Shown: piece after piece, positions 8,761 to 17,625 of the stretch
How positions within the stretch are numbered: the stretch's first letter is position 1
How the letters are laid out: the number at the start of each line of letters is the position of its first letter
From: Paenibacillus sanguinis 2301083 = DSM 16941
GTDB taxonomy: Bacteria; Bacillota; Bacilli; Paenibacillales; Paenibacillaceae
Length of the DNA: 64,000 nucleotides
Assembly: GCF_000374825.1 (NCBI RefSeq)
Contig: NZ_KB895376.1
Span: 499,460 to 563,459 of the forward strand
Reading direction: 5' to 3'
Notes under the pieces: generated by a model
Database searches by the model: none
What the model was told of the DNA's origin: nothing
The model's input: the letters and a program-made list of their open reading frames with translations, nothing else
Made by a program: the position numbers and the translations under genes

Positions 8761-10089
8761 TTAGTTGACCGTCACGGTCATGTAGATTTTTTCGATGCTG
8801 TCCACCGGCTGTACGTTCAGGTTGATCACGACGGCATCGCCTTCGTTGCCTGGCAGCACTTCAAGATCGCTCTCCGCATCGAAATTCTGGATCGCCCCAA
8901 TGCCCTGCAAGCTGCCGAGGTAGCTCAGCACTTCGCCCTTCAGCAAATTACGGCCATCCGCATGGTTGCCAATTTTGCCCAGGTAACTCGAAGCAAAGGT
9001 CCGTTGCAGATCACGCGCAATCGTATCCAGCACCCGAACCACGCGGTTTTTGCTGAAATGCTTGGCTTTTTCCGGCGTAAAGGTGGTCAGCGTATTGATA
9101 TCCTGCTGGATTTGCACTTTGCCGTTTGAGGCCGTAAGCACCAGCTCCCCGTTTTGCAGCGCCTGGATCATTTCACTATAGGTCAATTTAGGCGATACGT
9201 CCGCTGCATTCGGGATTTCCGTATACGTAAGGGATTCGTTGACATTGGCGGCGGCCTCCATGGCGGTAATTTCCCACAGCAGATAGATAGGCTCCACGGT
9301 TACGCCATCTGTCGTAATGATGCTGTTCTTCAAGCTGATAATCCCTTCGTAATTGGCTTGAGAATGGTTATAAAGTACGGTAACGATTTTCTTGCCCTCT
9401 TGCTCACGCAGGCGCTTCGTATAAGCTACCGCCAGCTGCTTGATTGCCGCATCATCCGTTGGCACGCCCAGCACGTCGAACTCTTCGGCTTCCAAAGCTG
9501 CCAGCGCTGCCGTCCATTCTCCATTGCTTACCGGACCATCCACACCGCCCGCAAGCGCTGTTCCGGCCGTCTCCGTCAATTCCCCGCTACCGGTAAAGGT
9601 AACGAAATCGTTGTTCGTCAACTCTTCAATAGAGCCTGCGATTTGCGCGTCTACTTCTTCGCCTTCCAGCAAAGTGCGCACTTCATAGCGATTTGGCTCA
9701 TCGACGCTAGCTTGTACAATCATCTGCAGGTCGTTACCACGCGTACCACCGTAGTTGGCCGTAACGGTCAGTTCACCCACCGTAGCCTTGGCCTGCTCAG
9801 CATCCTTGGCGCCAAGCCGATAAATGAGCACTCGGCTGGCATGAGCCATAGCGGCTGCGATATGACGGATTCTGGCATCGGCTGCTCCAAAGCCCAGCAG
9901 CTTCTCTGCATTTTGCAGGAAGGATTCCGCCTCCAATTGGATTACTCCCTCAGGACCCCAAGGCAATGGTGTCGGAAAAGCAGCCACCCCTCGTTCCCCC
10001 ACGGTACCCACTGCACGGGCCGCCGATTTAAAGTTGATATATGTCCCCGGCGATACTTTATTTTGCGTTGTCCATGTGCCATTAGCCAT
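8761..10089 (-). CDS. xkdK: Contractile tail sheath protein (XkdK)
   Basis: A 442-residue sheath protein, the usual length for PBSX-type sheaths. The N-terminal arm (KVSPGTYINFKSAARAVGT, GERGVAAFPTPLPWGPEG) and the C-terminal handshake region with LQRTFASSYLGKIGNHADGR are characteristic. Its presence shows the tail is contractile (myovirus-like) rather than flexible. Confidence 0.95.
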   Translation of the reverse strand: MANGTWTTQNKVSPGTYINFKSAARAVGTVGERGVAAFPTPLPWGPEGVIQLEAESFLQNAEKLLGFGAADARIRHIAAAMAHASRVLIYRLGAKDAEQAKATVGELTVTANYGGTRGNDLQMIVQASVDEPNRYEVRTLLEGEEVDAQIAGSIEELTNNDFVTFTGSGELTETAGTALAGGVDGPVSNGEWTAALAALEAEEFDVLGVPTDDAAIKQLAVAYTKRLREQEGKKIVTVLYNHSQANYEGIISLKNSIITTDGVTVEPIYLLWEITAMEAAANVNESLTYTEIPNAADVSPKLTYSEMIQALQNGELVLTASNGKVQIQQDINTLTTFTPEKAKHFSKNRVVRVLDTIARDLQRTFASSYLGKIGNHADGRNLLKGEVLSYLGSLQGIGAIQNFDAESDLEVLPGNEGDAVVINLNVQPVDSIEKIYMTVTVN

Positions 10090-10282
10090 GTTTCTTCACT
10101 CCTCTTTGAATAAATGATTGCACGGCCTGCTCCGCTTGAGCCGCCGTATAAACAGCCTCATCCGTCAGTGCGACGTGCAAAATATCCTTCTCCACACCAC
10201 TGAAACGGTTAGCTGCCAGCAGCTGTGCCTTGGAAAAGGTCCGCTGCACAGGCTGGTCCGCCTTTTTTTTCTTAAACACCAT
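10082..10282 (-). CDS. Small conserved tail-module protein
   Basis: The best start is ATG at 10282 (MVFKKKKADQPVQ), 9 bases from GGAGGGAG; this gives 66 residues. A longer frame to 10348 lies inside the neighbouring gene. It overlaps the sheath start by 8 bases and the upstream terminator gene by 11. It is a short basic-then-helical protein. Proteins of this size occur at this position in PBSX-like modules; function unknown. Confidence 0.65.
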   Translation of the reverse strand: MVFKKKKADQPVQRTFSKAQLLAANRFSGVEKDILHVALTDEAVYTAAQAEQAVQSFIQRGVKKHG

Positions 10283-10715
10283 TTTTAAGCTCTCCCTCCT
10301 GCCGGAGCGTTCCCATCTTGATCTCTTCGCTGGCCTGCGACCAGACAATTTGAGTAAATGTCAGCTGCACAAGCAGCCGCCCATCCTCCTGCCACTGTGC
10401 TGCCAGGGCCGCACCCGACATCAGACCATCGCCTGTGCCAAAATCAGCCAGCAGCTCATACAGGCGCTCCGCCATCTCATAGGTAGAAACCCGGCTATTG
10501 GCCCCGCCTGGGACGAAGTGTACTTCAAGCGAATGGGTTCGCTTGTACCTGCGATGGAGCTCACGGCTCTGCTCCGACTTCGCCAGTTGTACGAACAAGT
10601 AAGGTCCTTCCGCGTCCCCAGGCTGCTTCTCCGTATGCACGGGAATCTCCGGGATACCGGTAGTGAGCACATGAGCCAGGCTCTGTACAACGTCATTCAA
10701 AGTCATCTGTGTCAA
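10272..10715 (-). CDS. Putative phage tail terminator protein
   Basis: I prefer the TTG at 10715 (LTQMTLNDVVQSL) with GAGGAG six bases upstream, giving 147 residues; an ATG at 10706 is possible but far from the binding site. The sequence (IPVHTEKQPGDAEGPYLFVQ, ELHRRYKRTHSLEVHFVP, YELLADFG) matches the general pattern of small terminator proteins that lie just before the sheath. It is the first visible gene of the tail operon; no capsid, portal or terminase gene lies upstream. Confidence 0.7.
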   Translation of the reverse strand: MTQMTLNDVVQSLAHVLTTGIPEIPVHTEKQPGDAEGPYLFVQLAKSEQSRELHRRYKRTHSLEVHFVPGGANSRVSTYEMAERLYELLADFGTGDGLMSGAALAAQWQEDGRLLVQLTFTQIVWSQASEEIKMGTLRQEGELKNGV

Positions 10716-11274
10716 AATAAACTCCTCACCTGCCTTCCATCTCGCTTGGCATTTGCTCTCCCCGCCTGGCTCCAAATATTTCACTCCCATTTGTTCTGTG
10801 AGGGACCTCGACTTGCCTCATGCTAAGGTCGCCCTTCCTCTATAGCGCCTGCCTTGGTTCTATGAACCGATGCAAGGGGTCCCGCCAACACAAACAGCCG
10901 GTCCAATACCTGGAACCGGCGAGAAAGCAGCAGGGCCGTGAAAGTCTCATTCACGGCCCTGCACAAGCTATATGTTGTTGTATCCTTCTTCTTCTACACT
11001 ATCATTGTATCGCGGAATTCCGGCCGCCATCGGCCTATAAACGGACAAGCACAGGCCACAGACCGGACAGGGAGAGGACAGATAAAGGGGATGGGAACAA
11101 TCCCGGCGATTACATTGAGTCTGATTGTTTTGAAATTTTGGAGATAAGTTACAAATCCATTGATTTTAGTTGGTATAATTGCAGTAATTATTCTGATAAG
11201 CAGACTTCTTTAACCTAAGTTCAACTGATATAGGTAAAAAATCGATCATGCTACCGTCCAGAACACCTTGAAAA
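10716..11274. other. Intergenic region upstream of the tail operon, with two hairpins
   Basis: No convincing gene is present. Two adjacent inverted repeats lie here: an imperfect one at 10897-10920 (GCCGGTCCA...TGGAACCGGC) and a perfect 13-bp stem at 10930-10962 (GCAGGGCCGTGAA...TTCACGGCCCTGC). Neither is followed by a clear U-tract on either strand. The tail operon promoter should lie in this stretch, but I could not assign one. The right half (11090-11230) is AT-rich and featureless. Confidence 0.5.
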
Positions 11275-11508
11275 CTATTTATTTTCTAAGAACGATCTAA
11301 CAATGTAATTTAAAAATAGTAATATCTCTATTACTAACAGCGGATAAAACCACATGTATTCTCTTTCGAATACTGTAAGTGATATTCCTGAAATAGTTAT
11401 CAAACAAGCATTTTCAAAATTATGTTTTTTAAATCTCTGCTTACTATATCGAAAAATTAGCACTCCAAAAATAAATAGATGCAAAAGACGACTGAGAACT
11501 ATTAACAT
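11275..11508 (-). CDS. Small two-span membrane protein
   Basis: The ATG at 11508 has GGAGGG at good spacing, giving 77 residues; the longer frame to 11535 reads through the ribosome binding site. The N-terminal helix (MLIVLSRLLHLFIFGVLIF) and a second hydrophobic segment (WFYPLLVIEILLFLNYI) suggest an inner-membrane protein with both ends inside. GC content is lower than in the tail operon. No family recognised. Confidence 0.6.
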   Translation of the reverse strand: MLIVLSRLLHLFIFGVLIFRYSKQRFKKHNFENACLITISGISLTVFEREYMWFYPLLVIEILLFLNYIVRSFLENK

Positions 11509-11697
11509 TATCCTTCCCTCCAATACAAAAGACATAATGGTAAGTAACTATTACCATTATGTCTAAAAATAATTCTACTTTCATCTTAGAGTCGTTTTAC
11601 ATAATCATATGCGTCAGCTACACGCATCGTTGCTATAATAGTGACTGTATTGAGATACTCCTCCAGTATCAGCAGCGAGAGTCATGGCGCCTTCATT

Positions 11698-12063
11698 TTA
11701 ATCTACTAATTTGCCATTGAGATAAAGTTTATTATCAGAAATTCTAAAATTATTTGTCTTCGTTCCATCAGCAAATTTAGTTTGATATTTTGGAATAGCT
11801 TTGAATTTAGGTACTAGTTCATAATCATTTTTTTCTGTTACAGAAAACAAAACATCCTTACCTTGTTTTGAAATAGTCACGGTGGTGTCTCTAACAACAG
11901 TACCGAGAAGACCTCCTTCAGAAGTGTAAAGTGACTTTGTTTTACTCGTGATTTTACTTTGAAGTTCAACTTTTGCATAACTTTCTGCAGCGAAACTTGT
12001 GCTACTTACTCCGAATAATAAAGCTGTTGCAATCAAACCTGAAATCCAACTCTTCAATTTCAA
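11698..12063 (-). CDS. Small secreted protein with signal peptide
   Basis: The start is TTG at 12063 with AAAGGGAG upstream; upstream in-frame ATG codons lack a binding site. The 121-residue product begins with a classical signal peptide (basic LKLKSW, hydrophobic core, then VSSTSFAAES with a likely cut after the first Ala of FAA). The mature ~95-residue protein is Lys- and Thr-rich with predicted beta strands (TVVRDTTVTISKQGKDVLFSV). No known domain recognised. It is low in GC and probably accessory. Confidence 0.7.
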   Translation of the reverse strand: MKLKSWISGLIATALLFGVSSTSFAAESYAKVELQSKITSKTKSLYTSEGGLLGTVVRDTTVTISKQGKDVLFSVTEKNDYELVPKFKAIPKYQTKFADGTKTNNFRISDNKLYLNGKLVD

Positions 12064-12289
12064 ATTGATCTCCCTTTCCACATACAAAATTTTATTACAG
12101 GGCAATTATATAGTTGTAATATTTAGGAAAATAGATATAAAATACCTAATTTAGGTTATAAAATAAATTTTGAGCATGTCGATTTGTGATGAGGATATTT
12201 TACTAACCGGGCAGGGAGAGAACCGATGAAAGCAACGGCGAAGGTTTAGCAAATAGATATCCTGTCTAATATAATAAAAAATAGCATAA

Positions 12290-12318
12290 TTGACACATAG
12301 GACTGACCACGATATATT
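12290..12318 (+). promoter_or_regulatory. Sigma-A-type promoter of the Fic gene
   Basis: TTGACA (12290-12295), a 17-base spacer and TATATT (12313-12318). The expected start of transcription is near 12325, giving a leader of about 40 bases with the AGGAGGAGGAG binding site before the ATG at 12367. The rest of the 12064-12366 gap is AT-rich and shows nothing else. Confidence 0.75.
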
Positions 12319-12366
12319 CTAAATACATTTATTTGCTTTATCTGTTCATTAGGGAGGAGGAGGAGA

Positions 12367-13590
12367 ATGAAATACTTACACAAGGTTTTTCATGAGAAGA
12401 GCGCTAGCGAATTCGAGAAAACCTATGATGCCCGGTTCCACTCTGAGATGGCTATCCATGTAGATTTAAGCATTAAGCCCATAAATCAGCGTCACACCTA
12501 TGAATTGTTTTATATTCCATCCAATGGTATGTTGCATATGATTGAGGATTTACATATTACTTCTAATCTATTGGCCCAAACCTTTAATACACTACCTTCT
12601 GTAGCGCAGCAACAATTCATTCATGAATGTTTAATTGATGAATTGTATAATACCAATCAGCTTGAGGGGGTCACAAGCACCCGGGAAGAAATTGCCCGAA
12701 GCACCCGGGAGGTCTTACTTAACAAGAAAACCAACCAAAGATTCGATAGTATGATCAAGTCATACTTTCATTTATTAAGTGATGATGTTCGTTTGCCAAG
12801 CACCCCCAAGGACATTAGGCAAATTTATGATGATATAACAAATGGGGAGATTGCAGCACACGAGCTGCCGGATGGAGCTATTTTCCGAGCAGAAGCTACT
12901 TATCTTCTAAAAAAGTCAGGATCGGGAAAAGTAATTCATGAAGGAATTACCCCGGAATCTGAAATTATCAACTTAACCCAGCATTGGCTGAAATTTATGA
13001 ATGACAACCATGAGGTTCCCCATCTAATTAAAGTAGCTATCGGGCATTTCTATTTCGGCTATATCCATCCGTTTTATGATGGAAACGGAAGGACCTCCCG
13101 GTTTATCAGCAGTATGTATTTGACCAAAGGATTAGGAAGTATTTCAACACTATCCTTGTCCAGAGGGTGCAACATCTATAAACATAAATATCTGGAGGCC
13201 TTTGAAATCGCGAATAGCATTCGCAGCCATGGAGAAATGAATCATTTTATTGAATGCTTCCTTAAAATTATGATTGATACCTTGGAGCAAATGAACAGCG
13301 AGCTCAAGGAAAAAAGTCAGTTGTTGCTGATGGCAGCGGAGAAGCTTAGAGAAGAAGCCAAATTGAAGGAACTGACGGAGAGCCATAAAGAGCTGATGTT
13401 TACTCTGGCTCAAAATCATTTTTTTGATTCCCATACGGGTCTTACGATTAAGGAGCTTTCCGATATTTTCGGCAAATCGCCTGCCACGATAAGAAAAATA
13501 ATAAAGGATCTGCTCGATGTGTCACTTATTGCACAACGGGGAGAGCGCCCTGCTTATTTTTATATTCCAGCAAAGTATTTTGAAAGCTAA
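12367..13590 (+). CDS. Fic family protein AMP-transferase (class II, self-inhibited)
   Basis: A 407-residue Fic enzyme, expected to transfer AMP from ATP to protein hydroxyl groups. The catalytic motif HPFYDGNGRTSR is complete at residues 234-245 (catalytic His234). An inhibitory-helix motif of the (S/T)xxxE(G/N) type is seen as TNQLEG at residues 96-101, N-terminal to the Fic core, which marks a class II, self-inhibited enzyme. The C-terminus (about residues 365-395, LTIKELSDIFGKSPATIRKI) is a winged helix, suggesting DNA binding or self-regulation. It stands alone under its own promoter, with no small antitoxin gene beside it. Its target is unknown. Confidence 0.9.
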   Translation: MKYLHKVFHEKSASEFEKTYDARFHSEMAIHVDLSIKPINQRHTYELFYIPSNGMLHMIEDLHITSNLLAQTFNTLPSVAQQQFIHECLIDELYNTNQLEGVTSTREEIARSTREVLLNKKTNQRFDSMIKSYFHLLSDDVRLPSTPKDIRQIYDDITNGEIAAHELPDGAIFRAEATYLLKKSGSGKVIHEGITPESEIINLTQHWLKFMNDNHEVPHLIKVAIGHFYFGYIHPFYDGNGRTSRFISSMYLTKGLGSISTLSLSRGCNIYKHKYLEAFEIANSIRSHGEMNHFIECFLKIMIDTLEQMNSELKEKSQLLLMAAEKLREEAKLKELTESHKELMFTLAQNHFFDSHTGLTIKELSDIFGKSPATIRKIIKDLLDVSLIAQRGERPAYFYIPAKYFES

Positions 13591-13599
13591 AAGAAGTAT

Positions 13600-13634
13600 A
13601 AAAAACGGTGCTGTTCCATCAGGAACGGCTACCG
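13600..13634 (-). terminator. Rho-independent terminator of the LysR gene
   Basis: On the minus strand a stem CGGTAGCCGTTCC / GGAACAGCACCG (one bulge, loop TGAT) is followed by TTTTTTATA. It lies 37 bases beyond the LysR stop and just past the convergent Fic stop. Confidence 0.75.
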
Positions 13635-13670
13635 TCATTGTACTCAATGATACACCTCTTTTTTCCCCAG

Positions 13671-14570
13671 TCAGCGCTTGCCCTCCCACTCCTCCTCCAT
13701 AGCCCTCCAGAACATTCGCATCGCCGGGCTGGCGAGCTTATTCCGATGACGCACAGCATAGATGAACCGCTGCTCCGCCCAGCCAGGAATTCTCCGGACA
13801 ATCAAATGTCCTTCGGCCTGCTCCGTCCCAATACCTGCCTCGGCAACCATGCCGAAACCGATTCCATGCATGACGGCTGATTTCAGCGCTGCGGAGCTGG
13901 ATACCTCCATGGTTATATTTAATGGAATACCCTGTTGATCCGCCCAGCTGTCAATGAGCCTGCGGCTGATTGAGCCTTCTTCATGGGAGATGAAAGGGTA
14001 AGAAGCTATATCCTCGGGCGACAGCTCCTCTATGGCAGCAAGCGGATGCCCGGGATAACAAATAAGAACCAGATCATCCCTCTTCAGCGGCAGCACAATG
14101 AGATCAGGATCCTCAATGGAGGTCTGCGAGATGATACCCAGATCAAGCTCGTATTTTTTGATTTTCTCCAGGATAAAAGGGGCCGGTCTGACGTCGAGAA
14201 GAATGGCTAGACCAGGATTGCTTTGTTTAAGCCGCTCCAGTAGTGGTGGGAGCATGTATGTAGCAGGTGTATGCGTGCTTCCTATCGCCAGCTTCCCCGC
14301 GTGAACTCCCTGATACACGGCCATGACTGACTCGGCTTCCGCAGATAACGCACTGATCTGAGCAGCATAATGATAGAAGGCTCTCCCTGCTTCGGTCAAT
14401 TTAATCACGTGGTACGACTTTGTATGGAACAGGGATACCCCAACTTCTTCTTGTAGCTTATTCAAATGGAAGGTCACCGTTGGTTGTGTAATGTTTAGCT
14501 TTTGCGCCACTAAATACAGCTTTTGCAGTTCAACGGCCAGTACAAAGGCTCTCAACTGCTGCAAGTTCAT
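13671..14570 (-). CDS. LysR family transcriptional regulator
   Basis: The ATG at 14570 (MNLQQLRAFVLAVEL) with GGGGGAG upstream gives 299 residues, the family norm; the longer frame to 14621 is not needed. The winged HTH is at residues about 3-62 (NITQPTVTFHLNKLQEEVG) and the substrate-binding domain follows (GKLAIGSTHTPATYMLPPLL). It is divergent from the ABC importer at 14761, with a perfect palindrome between them, so it probably controls that operon and itself. The inducer is not evident. Confidence 0.9.
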   Translation of the reverse strand: MNLQQLRAFVLAVELQKLYLVAQKLNITQPTVTFHLNKLQEEVGVSLFHTKSYHVIKLTEAGRAFYHYAAQISALSAEAESVMAVYQGVHAGKLAIGSTHTPATYMLPPLLERLKQSNPGLAILLDVRPAPFILEKIKKYELDLGIISQTSIEDPDLIVLPLKRDDLVLICYPGHPLAAIEELSPEDIASYPFISHEEGSISRRLIDSWADQQGIPLNITMEVSSSAALKSAVMHGIGFGMVAEAGIGTEQAEGHLIVRRIPGWAEQRFIYAVRHRNKLASPAMRMFWRAMEEEWEGKR

Positions 14571-14604
14571 AAGAGCTCCCCCTATAGATGATCGTTCAAA
14601 ATAT

Positions 14605-14625
14605 AAGATTGATATTATCAATCTT
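14605..14625. promoter_or_regulatory. Palindromic LysR-type operator
   Basis: A perfect inverted repeat with arms AAGATTGATA and TATCAATCTT around one central base. It contains the T-N11-A signature of LysR boxes. It lies 35 bases before the LysR start and 136 bases before the importer gene. Confidence 0.7.
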
Positions 14626-14760
14626 AATTTATATATTATAGATTTTATTTAACTTTATATTAACGTGGGGTTAATTTTTGGATGATACGAGCTGGATAGA
14701 CTGGAGTAGTAAACAAAGAAGCGAAAGAAATTAAATTTAATACACAAATTGGAGGGTGAC

Positions 14761-15879
14761 ATGAAAACAAACAGCAAGAACAAAAGTCTACTAATGATGG
14801 TGCTCGTATCCGTCATTCTGCTGCTCTCGGCTTGCGGGAATAACCCCGGTGACTTGAAGGGCAACGATAAGAACGCGGGCCAGTCAACAGCTAATCATTC
14901 TCCACAAGAGACGACTTCAACGGAGCCGTCCACAGGGACTTCTGAAGACACGGGCAAAACGATTTATTTATACGGCAACGATTTTGTTGACTTCATTGCG
15001 CCCAAATTTGCGGAAGAGACCGGCTACAAAATAGAAGCCGTTCACTACGGCGGTGGCGAAGCATTGGCCAAAATTGAGGCTGAGCAAGGCAACCCGCAAT
15101 GGGATGTCTTGATGATGGACGGGCACGGCTCCGTACGGAATTTAGCCGACCGCGACTTTTTGCTAACCGGCTGGCAGCCGGATAATCTTGCCAATCTGTC
15201 TGAGCTTGGCACTTCGTACGTTCCAAGCGATCTCGCTTATTTCCCAATAGGCCTGCACGCCTCCGGTGTCATCGCCTATAACACAAAGCTGGTCACTGCT
15301 GATCAAGCGCCTGAAACCTGGGATGAATTCTTTGCCTTCCAGGGCCCCGTTGGACATGCTGATCCGGCAGTCGCCGCCCCTGCTTATCCGCTTGTATCTG
15401 CTTTGTTCGAGAAATGGGGAATTGAAGAAGGAAAGGCCAAATACGCTCAACGTTTTAAGGATGGCTTGCACATTTATCCCAAGAATGGTCCGGTTGGCAA
15501 GGCATTGCTCAGCGGAGAAATTCAGGTAGCCGCCCTGCAAGAGCATAATGCTTATGAGTTAAAAATGACGGGCGAGCCGGTTGAAGTTATTTGGCCGGAG
15601 GAAGGCGCACCGGGAAGCTTGCGCGTTGCTGCCATCAGTAAGGACACGAAAAATCCGGCAGCAGCCAAGGCCTTTGTCGAATATATGCTTAAACCGGAAA
15701 CCCAGAAAATGCTGACCGAGCTCGAATCTACACAAAGCTTCTTCACCCCGCTGGTTAAAGGTGTTGAAGGGCGAACCGAACGTGAACCAAACGGTAAGTT
15801 CTTGTTGCCATCAGCCGAATGGGCAGCAGAGCATGAGGTTGAAATCAAAACCTGGTTCGCCGATCAAAACGTAAAGTAG
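14761..15879 (+). CDS. ABC importer substrate-binding lipoprotein (Fe3+/phosphonate-like family)
   Basis: The ATG at 14761 follows GGAGGGTGAC; the ATG at 14749 is part of that site. The 372-residue product has a lipoprotein signal with lipobox (LLLSACGN), a Thr/Ser-rich linker, then a type 2 periplasmic-binding fold (TIYLYGNDFVDFIAPKFAEE, GGEALAKIEAEQGNPQWDV, FPIGLHASGVIAYN). This is the AfuA/FbpA/PhnS-like group that binds ferric iron, phosphonates, thiamine or similar. The iron-binding paired tyrosines were not identified, so iron is not assured. It is first in a four-gene operon ending in a phosphatase. Confidence 0.85.
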   Translation: MKTNSKNKSLLMMVLVSVILLLSACGNNPGDLKGNDKNAGQSTANHSPQETTSTEPSTGTSEDTGKTIYLYGNDFVDFIAPKFAEETGYKIEAVHYGGGEALAKIEAEQGNPQWDVLMMDGHGSVRNLADRDFLLTGWQPDNLANLSELGTSYVPSDLAYFPIGLHASGVIAYNTKLVTADQAPETWDEFFAFQGPVGHADPAVAAPAYPLVSALFEKWGIEEGKAKYAQRFKDGLHIYPKNGPVGKALLSGEIQVAALQEHNAYELKMTGEPVEVIWPEEGAPGSLRVAAISKDTKNPAAAKAFVEYMLKPETQKMLTELESTQSFFTPLVKGVEGRTEREPNGKFLLPSAEWAAEHEVEIKTWFADQNVK

Positions 15880-15890
15880 GAGCCCTTAAG

Positions 15891-17612
15891 ATGAAATCTA
15901 CGGAAGCACATTGGGGAGGCACGGTTACGTTCCTCCTCTTCCTTTTCATTTTTCTGCCACTGCTGGCTGTTCTCATTAATGTTGTCTTTCCTGGCTTTTT
16001 CTTTGGAAAGCTGGAATATGGCGGGTTCGGCCTCATTACTGAAATTTTTCACCGCCCACTATGGCGGCAGTCGCTCTGGAATTCGGTATTGCTCGCCCTG
16101 GGCTCCGCTACCTTTGGAACCATGATAGGCGGGGCTCTCGCCACGGTGCGTGCCAGATGGAATTTCGCGGCTGGCCGGCTGCTGGATACAGCAGCCTGGC
16201 TGTTGCTGATCGCTCCATCGTTTATGATTGCTCAAGGTTGGGTGCTGTTCGCCAATGCCGACGGTCTGGTCCATCAATGGCTTGGCTGGACCTGGGTCAC
16301 ATCGTTTATTTTCCAGCCATCCGGGCTTGTCTTTGTTATGGCGCTCAGCAAATTTCCACTGGCCTATTTGGCAATTGTTTCCGCCACAGAATGGAATGTC
16401 CGGCAATTTGGCCAAGCAGCCAGACTGAACGGCGCCAAGCCTTTTACCGTCTGGAGAACCGTCGATTTCCCTCTGGCTCTGCCTTCTTTTCTTGCTGGCT
16501 GGACGCTGGTATTTATGGATACCATCGGGGATTTCGGTCTTCCCGCCGCTCTCGCGACCGTCTATAAATTCCCGACGTTGACCTACTCCATTTATTCGGC
16601 TATTTATCAATCGCCTGTTCGTTTTGATATGGCTGGAGTGTTAGCCTTTTATCTTGTTATTCTGCTCGCTCTTGCCATGGCGTTGCTATTCTTCGCTTTA
16701 CGCCGCTCGCGCTTTGACTTCCTGAACGCCAAAGCCGTCCGAACGGTTAGAGAGAAGCCCCGGCATGCCTGGGCCTACAACCTTGTGATTGGCGGATTCC
16801 TGCTTATCTGTCTAGGCATCCCGATAGGGACCAGCGCTGCGGTATCCTTGCTTAAACAGATGGGAGAAGGACTTGCCGCAGGAAATCTGACCCTGGAGCA
16901 TTACTTTAATCTGTTCAACGGCGTAGCTGGTGATCATCGGTTGCTTGAGTATGTAGAGGGACTCTATCATTCGTTAACGATTGCAGCGGCCGCAGCTGTA
17001 TTCAGCATGTTAATCGGCTTCGTCACTGCCTATGTATTAAGCTTCACGGAATCACGCTTCAAGTCGGCACTGCAATTGTTTTCCGTCATTTCACTGGCTG
17101 TTCCAGGGGTTGTACTCGGGATAGGATATATCTTCATCTGGAATCAAAAGTGGCTGGAGCCACTAGGCCTTCACTTGTATGGCACACCGGCATTACTGGT
17201 CATTGCCGGAATTGCCGGAGCCATTCCCTACGCAGTGCGCGTGCAAATGGGTTCGTTCGGAGCACTGTCAGGCACCATGCTCAAGGCTGCGGCCATTCAG
17301 GGGGCGGGTGTGTTGGATCGAATGCGGCACATTGTACTGCCGCTCGTACGTCAGTCGCTGCTCATGGCCACGCTGGCCTCGTTTGGCACTAGTATCTTCG
17401 ATCTGGCTCTGGCTTCCATGCTGAAGCCCGCGAATTACTCGCTAATGCCGCTAGTCATTGATCGGGCCTTTGAATTTTCCAGATACGGGTATGCAACTGC
17501 TGCTACTGTAGTCAGCTGCCTGGTCGTTGTATTGCTGATTGTGGCGTTGCAAGCAGCGGGAAAATGGCTATTTCGACGTTTGGACGGTCAACGCAACCAA
17601 GAGATAGTGTAG
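15891..17612 (+). CDS. ABC importer permease, fused double domain (FbpB/AfuB-like)
   Basis: A 573-residue permease with two homologous halves of about six membrane segments each. Both halves carry the EAA-type cytoplasmic loop: 'RQFGQAARLNGAKPFTVWRTVDFP' in the first and 'MLKAAAIQGAGVLDRMRHIVLP' in the second (motifs longer than shown). Fused permeases of this kind are typical of the ferric-iron/AEP-phosphonate importer class. It begins 11 bases after the binding-protein stop with GGAG upstream. Confidence 0.9.
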   Translation: MKSTEAHWGGTVTFLLFLFIFLPLLAVLINVVFPGFFFGKLEYGGFGLITEIFHRPLWRQSLWNSVLLALGSATFGTMIGGALATVRARWNFAAGRLLDTAAWLLLIAPSFMIAQGWVLFANADGLVHQWLGWTWVTSFIFQPSGLVFVMALSKFPLAYLAIVSATEWNVRQFGQAARLNGAKPFTVWRTVDFPLALPSFLAGWTLVFMDTIGDFGLPAALATVYKFPTLTYSIYSAIYQSPVRFDMAGVLAFYLVILLALAMALLFFALRRSRFDFLNAKAVRTVREKPRHAWAYNLVIGGFLLICLGIPIGTSAAVSLLKQMGEGLAAGNLTLEHYFNLFNGVAGDHRLLEYVEGLYHSLTIAAAAAVFSMLIGFVTAYVLSFTESRFKSALQLFSVISLAVPGVVLGIGYIFIWNQKWLEPLGLHLYGTPALLVIAGIAGAIPYAVRVQMGSFGALSGTMLKAAAIQGAGVLDRMRHIVLPLVRQSLLMATLASFGTSIFDLALASMLKPANYSLMPLVIDRAFEFSRYGYATAATVVSCLVVVLLIVALQAAGKWLFRRLDGQRNQEIV

Positions 17613-17625
17613 GAGGGTTATTCAC

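Noticed and set aside
9154..10113. Plus-strand open frame of 319 codons
   Set aside because: Antisense shadow of the well-supported sheath gene.
10930..10962. Perfect hairpin as rho-independent terminator
   Set aside because: No U-tract on either side; kept only as an inverted repeat.
10820..11218. Plus-strand open frame of 132 codons upstream of the tail operon
   Set aside because: No ribosome binding site, odd composition and it spans two inverted repeats; likely chance.
11575..11697. Short minus-strand frames after the secreted protein (for example MTLAADTGGVSQYSHYY and ATMRVADAYDYVKRL in different frames)
   Set aside because: Could be a frame-broken remnant but too short and without a recognisable relative to claim.
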